Part shown: piece after piece, positions 36,885-45,606 of the stretch
Position numbering within the stretch: position 1 is the first letter of the stretch
How the letters are laid out: every line of letters starts with the position of its first letter
Assembly: GCA_963793625.1 (NCBI GenBank)
Contig: CAWCAT010000049.1
Span: 310,001 to 374,000 of the forward strand
Length of the DNA stretch: 64,000 nucleotides
Direction of reading: 5' to 3'
From: G963668605 sp963793625
GTDB lineage: Bacteria; Acidobacteriota; Terriglobia; Bryobacterales; Bryobacteraceae
Program-made: the position numbers and the translations under genes
Notes under the pieces: generated by a model
The model's database searches: none
What the model was told of the DNA's origin: nothing
The model's input: the letters and a program-made list of their open reading frames with translations, nothing else

Positions 36885-38057
36885 TCATGCATCCCCCGCC
36901 GCTTCCGCGAAACGCGTATCGTGAAGGGGCAGCGGCGGAACGCTCTTGAATTCCCGCACAAAGATAGAGACCCACACTCCGCCGAGGCCGAGTGGCACGG
37001 CGAAATCGAGCCAGTGTACATGAAACCCTTGCCGATAAAAAGCGGGAGCCACCACCCAGAAAAGATCCACCAGGCGCATTACTATCACGATGATCGCCAC
37101 ACTCCAAAGCGTCTGCGCGGTGCGCTTGATCCTGCGCGAAAGGAGCAGCAGGAACGGCACTGCGAAGTGCAGGATGACGAGCGAGAGAGCGATCAAGCCC
37201 CATCCACCGTTCAGCCGCTTGACGTACCAGGGCGTTTCCTCCGGCAAGTTTCCGGACCAGATGATCAGCAATTGGGAAAACGACAGATAGGCCCAGAGCA
37301 TCAGGAATGCGAACATCAAATTCCCGAGGTCGTGAAAATGGGTCGATGTTGCCGCTTCCGCCATTGGCGGGTGCTGTGAGGTTAGCCGCAGCACAATAAT
37401 GGAGAAGGCCAGTGTGGAGAGTCCCTGTCCCACCAGGAACATCGCACCGTAAATCGTTGAATACCACAGCGGCTCAAGCGACATGACCCAATCGATCGAG
37501 GCGAACGTCACCGTTAGCCCGTACACCACCAGACCCGGGCCGCTCAACACCTTTAGCCGTCTCTCGAGATCCGGATCACCCGTCCGGTCCTGCGCCAGTG
37601 ACCAGCGGTTCAGCAATCGCGACATAGTAATCCACACGGCGAAGTAAATCACTGTGCGGAGAACGAAAAATGGCACATTCAGATACGCACTGTTAAATTT
37701 CAGCAGCTCGCCACTCTCCGCCGGCTGCGGCCGCGCCCAGACATAGAGAACTGAAACACCCGCCAGCACCGGCAGCGCAAGTAGTGCCATCAGCGGAAGC
37801 GTTCGCATTGCCGATTCCAACTCGCGCCTGATGACAAATCCCCAGTTGCCTCCGGCCAGGTGATGCAGCATCAAAATCGCCATCGAGCCGACGGAGATGC
37901 CAATCCAGAAGAGATACGCTACAAGATAAGAGCGGAGGAACTGCGGCCCATTCACCAAGGCGCCAACGCCGCAAACCGCCAGCACCGCAATGCCCCCAAT
38001 GAGCGAACGGGACTGAAGCCGGTCGAGTTGCGGACGCAGTTCCGTTATCCCATTCAT
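36885..38057 (-). CDS. actF: Alternative complex III subunit ActF (NrfD-like quinol-binding membrane subunit)
   Basis: 390 residues from ATG 38057, overlapping the actE stop (ATGA). About ten transmembrane helices (for example IGGIAVLAVCGVGALVNG, MAILMLHHLAGGNWGFVIRR, LGGVWVSIFVREF). ActF is the second NrfD-type membrane subunit of ACIII, homologous to ActC, and anchors the complex. It lies sixth in the canonical order actA-F. Confidence 0.92.
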   Translation of the reverse strand: MNGITELRPQLDRLQSRSLIGGIAVLAVCGVGALVNGPQFLRSYLVAYLFWIGISVGSMAILMLHHLAGGNWGFVIRRELESAMRTLPLMALLALPVLAGVSVLYVWARPQPAESGELLKFNSAYLNVPFFVLRTVIYFAVWITMSRLLNRWSLAQDRTGDPDLERRLKVLSGPGLVVYGLTVTFASIDWVMSLEPLWYSTIYGAMFLVGQGLSTLAFSIIVLRLTSQHPPMAEAATSTHFHDLGNLMFAFLMLWAYLSFSQLLIIWSGNLPEETPWYVKRLNGGWGLIALSLVILHFAVPFLLLLSRRIKRTAQTLWSVAIIVIVMRLVDLFWVVAPAFYRQGFHVHWLDFAVPLGLGGVWVSIFVREFKSVPPLPLHDTRFAEAAGDA

Positions 38058-38632
38058 TTCGGTTCTCCCGTCAAGCTTTGGCGCTGTTGCTCGGGCACGT
38101 CCGCAAGGGTGGCATTCTGACTTAGCTGCAAGGTTCGGATATAAGCTGCAATCGCCCACCTGTCCCGCGGCGGGACTCGCGACGCATAGTCCACCATTGC
38201 TCCGAAGCCGTTCGTCATCACATCCACGAAATGTCCAACCGGCGCCTTCATGAGCTTTTCGGTGTGGTACGAAGGTGGGTGGCGAAAGCCGCGCTGCGGT
38301 ATCATACCGTCACCGTTGCCGAGGCGTCCGTGGCAGGGTGAACAGAAAATATTGAAACGCTCGCGTCCTCGCTCTAAGACCGCGCGTGTTACCGGAAATG
38401 GGAACACGTCCGCATCCTTCCCCGCAATTTTGCCGGTGTAGAAAAGTTCGTCTTCTCGAAGCTCGCCCTGCGCTACCGTTCCACGGATGAGCTGGCGTGC
38501 GGAGAGCTCATCGTTAAAAAAATCGCTTCGTGTGTAGGGCTTGTAGCGCGGCTGATCGTGCATATCTTGCCGGCATGCTGTTAAGAACAACGTTACCGTC
38601 AAGACCGTGACGCTCGTTCTAGTGCTCGACAT
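38054..38632 (-). CDS. actE: Alternative complex III subunit ActE (monoheme cytochrome c)
   Basis: 192 residues from ATG 38632, overlapping the actD end by 14 bp. N-terminal lipobox-like LTAC (about residue 17) indicates a lipoprotein. One CxxCH (CSPCHGRLG, about residue 93) and distal Met candidates (GDGMI). The block RGFRHPPSYHTEKLMKAPVG is typical of ActE. In ACIII this subunit is a membrane-attached cytochrome that transfers electrons toward the oxidase or soluble carriers. Confidence 0.92.
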   Translation of the reverse strand: MSSTRTSVTVLTVTLFLTACRQDMHDQPRYKPYTRSDFFNDELSARQLIRGTVAQGELREDELFYTGKIAGKDADVFPFPVTRAVLERGRERFNIFCSPCHGRLGNGDGMIPQRGFRHPPSYHTEKLMKAPVGHFVDVMTNGFGAMVDYASRVPPRDRWAIAAYIRTLQLSQNATLADVPEQQRQSLTGEPK

Positions 38633-39158
38633 CGTACACTCCGTAAGGCTGGCAGCTTTCGAGCAACCGGCGCGTAGCAGTGGTCTCGAATCTCGGATCC
38701 GTCGCCCTGATGCACAAGAAGAAGCGATTCCGCGATGCCAGGGCGAAGCGTGGAACGTTGAACACGGGGTGATAAGGCATCGGCAAGCCGTTGAGGGCCA
38801 GCATCCCAAGCACCGCTGTCAGGGCCGCTACCAAAATTGTCGTTTCAAAAGTGACTGGTATGAATGCCGGCCAGCTGTTCAAGGGCCGTCCGCCGACATT
38901 GAGCGGGTAATAAATGGCCGAGAGGTAATACTGCAGAGAGAAACCACCAAGACAACCCACGATCCCGCCGATCAGGACGAGCAGCGGCAGTCCGGTATCG
39001 TGAAATCCCATCTCTTCTGCCAGGCCCTCAATCGGTTGCGGCGCGTACGCCTCGATCCTTCGATAACCTTCCGCGCGAACACGGCGTACCGCGGCCACTA
39101 GCGCTTCATCCCTGTCGAACTCCGCCATCACTCCGTAAATTGGCGTGCTGGGTCTCAC
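38619..39158 (-). CDS. actD: Alternative complex III subunit ActD (DUF3341)
   Basis: 179 residues with two transmembrane helices (about 62-82, 100-122). The N-terminal segment YGVMAEFDRDEALVAAVRRV and the PQPIEGLAEEMGF block are diagnostic of DUF3341, the ActD family. Its ATG overlaps the actC stop (ATGA). Structural subunit without cofactor. Confidence 0.93.
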   Translation of the reverse strand: MRPSTPIYGVMAEFDRDEALVAAVRRVRAEGYRRIEAYAPQPIEGLAEEMGFHDTGLPLLVLIGGIVGCLGGFSLQYYLSAIYYPLNVGGRPLNSWPAFIPVTFETTILVAALTAVLGMLALNGLPMPYHPVFNVPRFALASRNRFFLCIRATDPRFETTATRRLLESCQPYGVYDVEH

Positions 39159-40531
39159 TTAGTGGGTACCTCGTCAGTCTTAGGAAGAATGGTCCGCATT
39201 TCGAAGATCGAAATCATGGGTAGAAACCGGACAAACAGGAAGATCAGAGCGAGAAACAGTCCGATCGACCCGATGAAAGTCGCATAATCCCAGATCGTGG
39301 GGTAGTACATTTTCCAAGCCGACGGAAGATAATCACGATGAAGGCTGATGACGACAATCACGAATCGTTCCAGCCACATGCCTACGTTGATGATTAACGA
39401 GATCACAAACAACAGCGGTACATTTGCGCGCACTCTGCGGGACCAGAGGGCCTGGGGTACGAGGATGTTGCACAAAATGAGCAACCAATACAGGGGAGCG
39501 TAGGGCCCGGTCATTCGGTTGAGGGTCAGAAAGCGCTCGTAGAGATTCTGGCTGTACCAGGCCATGAAGGTTTCCATCAGGTAGCCGTAGGCGACGATGA
39601 GCCCGGTGGATAGCATGACCATGGCCATGTTGTTCAGATGCCGCTGCGTAATGAAACCCTCGAGGCCGTAGATCGCCCGGATCGGGATAGTCAGAGTCAG
39701 TACCATTGCAAAGCCGGAGTAGATAGCTCCGGCGACGAAGTATGGCGGAAATATAGTCGTGTGCCAACCTGGAACAATCGAGATCGCGAAGTCGAAGCTA
39801 ACCACCGTATGTACGGATACGACCAAGGGAGTTGCGAGTCCCGCCAGGAGCAGGTACGCGGTTTCGTAACGGTGCCAGTGTGTGATCGATCCGCGCCAGC
39901 CCATCGCCAGCATGCCGTAAATGATCTGTGCCGCGCGGCTCTTAGCCCGGTCACGGAGAGTCGCCAGATCCGGGATTAGGCCGACGAACCAGAACAGCAA
40001 GGAGACGGTCGCATAGGTCGACACCGCGAACACGTCCCATACCAGCGGACTGCGAAACTGCGGCTGCACCTGCATGGTGTTCGGATAGGGCAGGAGCCAG
40101 TAGAATAGCCAAGGCCTGCCGAGATGGAGGACCGGGTACATGCCTGCGCACGCTACCGCGAACAGCGTCATGGCTTCCGCGAATCGGTTAATGGAGGTCC
40201 GCCAGCGTTGATGCAAGAGCAGGAGAATTGCTGAGATCAGTGTCCCAGCGTGGCCGATACCGATCCACCAGACGAAGTTGACGATGGCAAAGCCCCACCC
40301 CACCGGGATGTTTACGCCCCAGATCCCGATTCCTCTAAGCATTAGATTCGCGATCGCATAGAACAGCAACATCACGAGCGCGAAACCAATGGAAAAAACA
40401 ATGAACCAACTCCGCGGTGAGGGACGCGTCAGGACGATAGCGCTGATCTGGTCCGTGACCGTGGCATATGTGTGGCCCGGTTCGACGATGGGTTGTTCCA
40501 CCTCGACTGGCGGGTCCTGCGGATCAGCCAT
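39155..40531 (-). CDS. actC: Alternative complex III subunit ActC (NrfD-like)
   Basis: 458 residues, ten predicted transmembrane helices. Family-typical segments: FVWWIGIGHAGTLISAILLL, PVLHLGRPWLFYWLLPYPN and WGFAIVNF. ActC carries the quinol oxidation site near the P side together with ActB in solved ACIII structures (established for the family). It starts 8 bp inside the end of actB. Confidence 0.95.
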   Translation of the reverse strand: MADPQDPPVEVEQPIVEPGHTYATVTDQISAIVLTRPSPRSWFIVFSIGFALVMLLFYAIANLMLRGIGIWGVNIPVGWGFAIVNFVWWIGIGHAGTLISAILLLLHQRWRTSINRFAEAMTLFAVACAGMYPVLHLGRPWLFYWLLPYPNTMQVQPQFRSPLVWDVFAVSTYATVSLLFWFVGLIPDLATLRDRAKSRAAQIIYGMLAMGWRGSITHWHRYETAYLLLAGLATPLVVSVHTVVSFDFAISIVPGWHTTIFPPYFVAGAIYSGFAMVLTLTIPIRAIYGLEGFITQRHLNNMAMVMLSTGLIVAYGYLMETFMAWYSQNLYERFLTLNRMTGPYAPLYWLLILCNILVPQALWSRRVRANVPLLFVISLIINVGMWLERFVIVVISLHRDYLPSAWKMYYPTIWDYATFIGSIGLFLALIFLFVRFLPMISIFEMRTILPKTDEVPTK

Positions 40532-43484
40532 GCGGATGCTCCTTCGATTCGCCTTCGAGTTCAGGATTCAGGTTTCTCACTCTTGCGAGATACGTCGTGC
40601 GGGGCTGAGTGGCTAACTCCTCCAATACTCCGTAATTCAACGGCTCCCGTTTTAATTTGGCGACCCTGCTGCTTGGATCGTTGATGTTGCCGAAGACGAT
40701 GGCTTCCGCTGGGCAAACCTGCTGGCAGGCCGTCAGAATTTCCCCGTCCCGAACGCTACGGTCTTCTTTTTCGGATGTAATCTTCGCTGCGTTGATGCGT
40801 TGCACGCAATAGGTGCACTTCTCCATTACGCCGCGGCTGCGCACCGTGACGTCGGGGTTCCTGAGCAGTTTCAAGCTTGGGGTTTCCCAATCGTTGTAGA
40901 GGTAAAAATTGAAACGCCGCACTTTGTAAGGACAGTTGTTTGAGCAGTAGCGCGTGCCGACGCAGCGGTTATACACCATTTGATTCAAACCTTCAGAGCT
41001 ATGGACTGTCGCGTTGACCGGGCAAACGACCTCGCAGGGCGCGTTCTCACAGTGCTGGCACAGCATCGGTTGGAAGTACGTCTCGGGGTTGTGCGCATTC
41101 CCCCGGTGGTAAGTGTCGATCCGAATCCAGTGCATCTCGCGGCCACGATGGACCTGGTCTTTGCCGACCACGGGAATGTTGTTCTCCGCCTGGCAGGCGA
41201 CGACGCAGGCGTTACAGCCGACGCAAGCATTCAGGTCGATTGCCATACCCCAGGCGTAGCCTTCGTATTTGAATCCCGGATAGAGCGACAGTCCGGGTTC
41301 CGCTGCGTGAACCCCGTGGTGAGCAAATCCAGGATTCTGCTGGAATTCGCTCAGTGTCCCGCTCCGGATAGGCGTGCGGCCGTCCAGCAAGTTGTGCTCT
41401 TGCGCACTCGCCAGCGTCCAACGCGCGCCCGTCTTACGGATCTCCAGCCCATTGCCGAACCACGGATCGTTCGAATGCCGCAGCAGGTAGGCATTGAAGC
41501 CGGCGCCATTGCCAACCCTGCCCGCACGCGTCCGCCCGTAGCCCAGGTGTACGGTGACCGAATCATCCGCATGGCCGGGCATGACGCATACCGGCGCTTG
41601 GACACTGCGCCCGCGATATCGAAGTTCTACACCGTCGCCCTGTGCCAACCCTAGCCGCTGCGCGGTTTGTGGACTGAGCAGCGCGGCGTTATCCCATGTG
41701 AGCCTGGTGATAGGCTTCGGCAGTTCCTGCAACCAGCCGTTGTTGGCAAAGCGTCCCTCCCAGATGGTGGGATCAGGCCGGAAAACAATCTCCATTCCTC
41801 CTGAAGCAGCGACCACGGGCCTGATGCCGGAATCGGCAAATCCCTGCGCCAAGCGGACTTGCTGCGGCCGGGACGCGGTGTTTTCGACCAGCCCGTCGTG
41901 AAGCCACCTTCGCCAGGCCTGCTCGAAATCGGTCGATCGCTGGGATTTCCAGTAATCGCGTACAGTATCGTAATCGGACCGGTCGGACTTGCCCAGCATC
42001 GCATTCAACAATTCGTGTGCCGATTTTCCGCCATATAGCGGCGCAATAAGCGGCTGGATAATCGAGGCCGTGCCATCAAACGCGCGCGCGTCTCCCCACG
42101 ACTCCAGATAGTGCGCCTCCGGTATGTGCCAATGCGAAAGTGCTGAGGTTTCATCTTCGTAGAGGCCCAAATGCACCCGAAACTTCACTGGCGAAAGTGC
42201 TTGTCGGAACTCAAGGTCGGCCGGTGCCGCGTAGACGGGATTCCCTCCCAGAATGACAAGCGCGTCCACGTGACCGGCCCGCATGTCGGCAGTGAGTTCC
42301 CGCAGCGACTGGTTGTGATCCAGCGGCTCTGCTTCGATGGGCTCTGTGTAGGTGACGGTGTTGCCGGCATTCTCCAAGGCTTGGTTGATCGCATGCGCCA
42401 ATGCGTGGACAAACGGCGGTTGCGGTTCTCCGGCAACCACCAGGCTCTTGCCTTTATGCGACTGGAGATCTCGCGCGACCACTTCGGCCCATTTCCCATG
42501 AGGCCCTGCGTATTTCGTTCCGGACTGCACGCCGAGCGCTTGTGCCACGGCAAGCCCGACCTCCATGATTTCAGAACAACGAACGGGAAGGCGATGGTCG
42601 GCCAGTGCGCCAGTCTGGCTCAGCAGGCTTTCGACGACATATAGCCGGTTCAACTTTGGCTGTCCAGCGCGGACCCTGCGGCCAAGCGCGAAATCATGCG
42701 CATGACGGACATTGCCCGGCCCCGAAAGGAAGTCGGCGTCGAGGGACAGGATCGCTTCGGCCTTATCGAAGTGGTAATTCGTGTTCACGATTTCGCCGAA
42801 AGCAAGCTTCGAACCACCCTTGGCATTGTCCCGTGCGACCGGCTCATACTGGTGCCATTTTGCCGCGGGAAATGCACCCAGAAAGTCGCGAATCTGGCGG
42901 GCAAGAGTCGGTGATGAAACCGTCTCGGTCAGTAGTCGGATCCGCAGCCCGCGGTCAGAACGGTGAGAGTCAAGCTCGGCATTCAGAGCGGCAACGAAAC
43001 TGATCCAACTGCTGATTTGCCCCAGATGAATGATCGCTTGAGAGCGGTCGGGGTCGTATAGAGTCAAGAGGGACGCCTGGGCGAAGATGTCTGTCGCTCC
43101 GAGGCTGGCAGGGTGGCGCGGGTTGCCTTCCGCTTTGGTCGGTCGGCCCATATGACTCTCTACGAGGAGTCCGAGAGCGGACCCGGAAAGCGGCATTGAG
43201 GTCGCAAAGAAAAGCGGCCTGCCGGGGATAATCTGCTCCGGTCGATCCACGTAGGGTACGATTTTCTCAGTTGGCTGGCGTGTGCAGGCACCCATTCCAG
43301 CCAACGCCAGCGACGCGCTCATCAGGCGCCAGAACTCGCGGCGGGTAGGCGGAGGGTCGTCACCGCGGGAGCGTGCGGGGAATTCGTTGTCCAGAGCCTG
43401 CTGGAATTCCTCCGAACCTTCGAGTTCCCGTAAGCTTCGCCAGAATTTGCGACCGCTAGCGTGTCCTTGTCCTTCTGGTTTCAT
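40524..43484 (-). CDS. actB: Alternative complex III subunit ActB (molybdopterin-like and Fe-S protein)
   Basis: 986 residues from ATG 43484 (ATGA overlap with the actA stop). N-terminal twin-arginine-like TRREFWRLM suggests Tat export. About residues 60-700 are the molybdopterin-oxidoreductase-like domain, which in ACIII carries no Mo cofactor. About 755-930 are the ferredoxin-like domain with cysteine clusters CVGCNACVVACQ, CQHCENAPCEVVCP, CVGTRYCSNNCP and CTYCVQRINAAK, enough for three [4Fe-4S] and one [3Fe-4S] cluster. It passes electrons from the quinol site to the ActA and ActE hemes. Confidence 0.95.
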   Translation of the reverse strand: MKPEGQGHASGRKFWRSLRELEGSEEFQQALDNEFPARSRGDDPPPTRREFWRLMSASLALAGMGACTRQPTEKIVPYVDRPEQIIPGRPLFFATSMPLSGSALGLLVESHMGRPTKAEGNPRHPASLGATDIFAQASLLTLYDPDRSQAIIHLGQISSWISFVAALNAELDSHRSDRGLRIRLLTETVSSPTLARQIRDFLGAFPAAKWHQYEPVARDNAKGGSKLAFGEIVNTNYHFDKAEAILSLDADFLSGPGNVRHAHDFALGRRVRAGQPKLNRLYVVESLLSQTGALADHRLPVRCSEIMEVGLAVAQALGVQSGTKYAGPHGKWAEVVARDLQSHKGKSLVVAGEPQPPFVHALAHAINQALENAGNTVTYTEPIEAEPLDHNQSLRELTADMRAGHVDALVILGGNPVYAAPADLEFRQALSPVKFRVHLGLYEDETSALSHWHIPEAHYLESWGDARAFDGTASIIQPLIAPLYGGKSAHELLNAMLGKSDRSDYDTVRDYWKSQRSTDFEQAWRRWLHDGLVENTASRPQQVRLAQGFADSGIRPVVAASGGMEIVFRPDPTIWEGRFANNGWLQELPKPITRLTWDNAALLSPQTAQRLGLAQGDGVELRYRGRSVQAPVCVMPGHADDSVTVHLGYGRTRAGRVGNGAGFNAYLLRHSNDPWFGNGLEIRKTGARWTLASAQEHNLLDGRTPIRSGTLSEFQQNPGFAHHGVHAAEPGLSLYPGFKYEGYAWGMAIDLNACVGCNACVVACQAENNIPVVGKDQVHRGREMHWIRIDTYHRGNAHNPETYFQPMLCQHCENAPCEVVCPVNATVHSSEGLNQMVYNRCVGTRYCSNNCPYKVRRFNFYLYNDWETPSLKLLRNPDVTVRSRGVMEKCTYCVQRINAAKITSEKEDRSVRDGEILTACQQVCPAEAIVFGNINDPSSRVAKLKREPLNYGVLEELATQPRTTYLARVRNLNPELEGESKEHPHG

Positions 43485-44131
43485 TGGTGACACACCGAGC
43501 AATCCGTCAAACTGCGAACGTGGTAGTCTTTCACCAATTTCGCTCCCATTTCGAGCTGGTTTTCAGGCGGTTCCCAGTCCATGTTGAAGACCTGTTCACG
43601 CGGCCGAACGTAACGCTCAGGCGCGCGGTGGCAGTCCAGGCACCACTCCATGTACAGAGTCTGTGTACGCGACGTTAAGGGCATTCGATCGACACGCCCG
43701 TGGCAAGTGGAACAGCCGACGCCTTTGTTGATATGAATGCTGTGGTTGAAATATACGAAGTCAGGCAGGTCGTGGACTCGGGTCCATTGAAGCGGTAGGT
43801 TGTTGCGAAAACTGGCTCGGACGGGCTCCAAAAACGGGCTGTCCGCCCAGATCTGGGAGTGGCAGCTCATGCACGTCTTCGTAGGCGGAATTTCAGCGAA
43901 CGACGACACCTCGACGGTGCTATGGCAGTACCGGCAGTCGATCCCGAGTCCAGCTACGTGATGCTCGTGACTAAAGGGAACAGGCTGTTCACGGGCTGTG
44001 CGGACCTCGGTTATGTAGGGTGAGCGCTGCAGCGCATCCACTACCCAGGCGCTAGCGCCAAGAATGAGGATCGCTCCAAAAATGCTGACCCTCGAAAGGG
44101 TATTGGTGCTGCGGTGAAAGACCTGCCCCAT
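43481..44131 (-). CDS. actA: Alternative complex III subunit ActA (pentaheme cytochrome c)
   Basis: 216 residues with an N-terminal membrane anchor (about 13-33) and five CxxCH sites: CRYCH, CMSCH, CSTCH, CLDCH and CSVCH. This is the pentaheme ActA pattern, with PVPFSHEHHVAGLGIDCRYC and FNHSIHINKGVGC also typical. First gene of the minus-strand operon of 11 genes; its start is 125 bp from the divergent Cys-rich protein gene. Confidence 0.96.
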   Translation of the reverse strand: MGQVFHRSTNTLSRVSIFGAILILGASAWVVDALQRSPYITEVRTAREQPVPFSHEHHVAGLGIDCRYCHSTVEVSSFAEIPPTKTCMSCHSQIWADSPFLEPVRASFRNNLPLQWTRVHDLPDFVYFNHSIHINKGVGCSTCHGRVDRMPLTSRTQTLYMEWCLDCHRAPERYVRPREQVFNMDWEPPENQLEMGAKLVKDYHVRSLTDCSVCHQ

Positions 44132-44256
44132 ACCAGCTTTCCCGTTGCCCCAGCTTCTGTAAATTATTATGCACAGTTTTTAAAGAATTTACATCTTGAT
44201 TTCTGCTCGTTGACTGGTACTTGAATTGCTTGATCTTCTAGTAGCGGGAGGTCATT
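44132..44256. promoter_or_regulatory. Divergent promoter region between the ACIII operon and the chelatase cluster
   Basis: 125 AT-richer bases separate the ATG of actA (minus) from that of the Cys-rich protein gene (plus). On the plus strand TTGACT appears near 44209, but no good -10 is at the right distance. On the minus strand CATAAT/TAATAA-like hexamers follow an A/T-rich block. Exact promoter elements cannot be assigned. Confidence 0.4.
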
Positions 44257-44784
44257 ATGATCACCGGATTGTATATCGGCGCCGCTACGGCGCTGCTGCT
44301 TCTGTTCTTCTTCGGTGTACGAGCCTACATGCGTTTCCGAGGTGTCCGGCTGGTTACATGTCCGGAAACCAGGAAGCCCGCCGCTTTAGACCTCGATGCT
44401 GTTCGTGGCGTTACCTCAAGAGCTTTCGGCAAACAGACCCTTCGCCTTCAGAACTGTTCACGCTGGCCTGAGCGCCGGAACTGCGGTCGGGAATGCTTGC
44501 AACAGGTTGAGACTGCCCCAGATGATTGCCTGGTGAGAAACATTGTGGCGAACTGGTACCGGGGCAAGGCTTGCGTTCTTTGCGGTACGGCTTTTGGAGA
44601 AATCGATTGGCTCGAGCACAAACCCTGCTTTATGAGCCCTCAACGAATGACTGCGGAGTGGGGCGATATTCCGCCGGAGAAAATTCCTTCCGTCTTCGAC
44701 ACTTCAAAACCTGTCTGCTGGAAATGCCATATCGCTGAATCATTTCGCCGCCGGTTTCCGGACCTTGTAGTGGACCGGAATTAG
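44257..44784 (+). CDS. Cys-rich single-span membrane protein with one CxxCH
   Basis: 175 residues, GGGAGG ribosome-binding site 4 bp before ATG. One N-terminal helix (about 3-25), then a soluble part with several cysteine pairs: CPETRK, RNCGREC, CVLCG (about residue 107) and CWKCHIAE (about residue 152). CWKCH fits the c-type heme-attachment pattern, but only one such site is present and the N-terminus looks like a membrane anchor, so the domain could face either side; CVLCG may instead bind metal with it. I do not recognise a named family. It opens the plus-strand cluster that continues to ferredoxin and chelatase genes. Confidence 0.75.
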   Translation: MITGLYIGAATALLLLFFFGVRAYMRFRGVRLVTCPETRKPAALDLDAVRGVTSRAFGKQTLRLQNCSRWPERRNCGRECLQQVETAPDDCLVRNIVANWYRGKACVLCGTAFGEIDWLEHKPCFMSPQRMTAEWGDIPPEKIPSVFDTSKPVCWKCHIAESFRRRFPDLVVDRN

Positions 44785-44873
44785 ACTGGGTGCGCGAGGT
44801 TGCGCAAGGCGCGTTTTCAGCCACCCTCCGCGAGTCTCTATAATGGGTTTATAGGCCACTGGAGGGGCGCAAT

Positions 44874-45218
44874 ATGGCGTACATCATCGCCGAACCGTGC
44901 ATTGGCACCAAAGACACAGCGTGTGTAGATGCGTGCCCGGTAGACTGCATCCATCCCAAGAAGGACGAGCCCGATTTCGAGAACGTCGCCCAAATCTATA
45001 TCGACCCCGTCGAGTGCATTGATTGCGGAGCGTGCGTACCTGTTTGTCCGGTGACGGCGATCTTTCCGCTCGACGATTTGCCGGAGAAATGGGCGTCGTA
45101 TGACCGAGATCAATGCAAAGTACTTCAACCGGTAGGTTTGTTTACAGTCCAGATTCACAGAATCCTTGACGCCTTCAGGGATCTGGGATATACATTGCAT
45201 AGAAAGCTGGGCGGCTAG
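44874..45218 (+). CDS. Ferredoxin, 7Fe/8Fe type (FdxA-like)
   Basis: 114 residues. First cluster region CIGTKDTACVDACPVDCI and second cluster CIDCGACVPVCPVTAI. The Cys-x7-Cys spacing at the start (CIGTKDTAC) is the pattern of seven-iron ferredoxins with [3Fe-4S] and [4Fe-4S]. GGAGGGGC lies just upstream of the ATG. It lies 90 bp after the Cys-rich gene. As a low-potential carrier it could serve a reductase in tetrapyrrole or respiratory metabolism, which is inference from neighbours. Confidence 0.93.
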   Translation: MAYIIAEPCIGTKDTACVDACPVDCIHPKKDEPDFENVAQIYIDPVECIDCGACVPVCPVTAIFPLDDLPEKWASYDRDQCKVLQPVGLFTVQIHRILDAFRDLGYTLHRKLGG

Positions 45219-45324
45219 ATAATTTTGTTCCACTTGACGTGACAAACTGGGCACTGTGAATCGGCTCTGGGTCGGCGCCTGTTATCGCCGCTATCGCCTG
45301 GCCAAAGCGGCAGGGGGGTGTGCG

Positions 45325-45579
45325 ATGGCGGAGTTTGGATTGTACCTACTGTTTGTGGTCTTCGTTCTGCTCCTTCCGGTCCTGTTCATTGTTGGCATCT
45401 TCTTGTTCGTGCTCGTCATCTCTGTGGTTGCTGGGTCCGCAGCCCAGACGCTTTCGGTACCAGAGCAACGCATCAAAGTGACCCCGTTCCAGGCGTCAAA
45501 AAGCAGTTTGGCACTGAGTCCGCGCTCTGGCGGCCCCAATAGGTTTCAGATCGTCGGCTATGTTCTGCGTCACAAATAA
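45325..45579 (+). CDS. Small hydrophobic membrane protein
   Basis: 84 residues from ATG 45325, with a G-rich ribosome-binding site (CAGGGGGG) 6 bp upstream; an upstream GTG at 45256 in the same frame is less likely. A single long hydrophobic stretch, about residues 4-38 (LYLLFVVFVLLLPVLFIVGI), could form one or two helices, followed by a basic cytoplasmic tail. No family recognised. It ends directly before the bchI open frame (TAA then GTG), so coexpression with the chelatase is likely. Confidence 0.6.
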   Translation: MAEFGLYLLFVVFVLLLPVLFIVGIFLFVLVISVVAGSAAQTLSVPEQRIKVTPFQASKSSLALSPRSGGPNRFQIVGYVLRHK

Positions 45580-45606
45580 GTGTTCGCCGATGGGACATGG
45601 TGTCTG

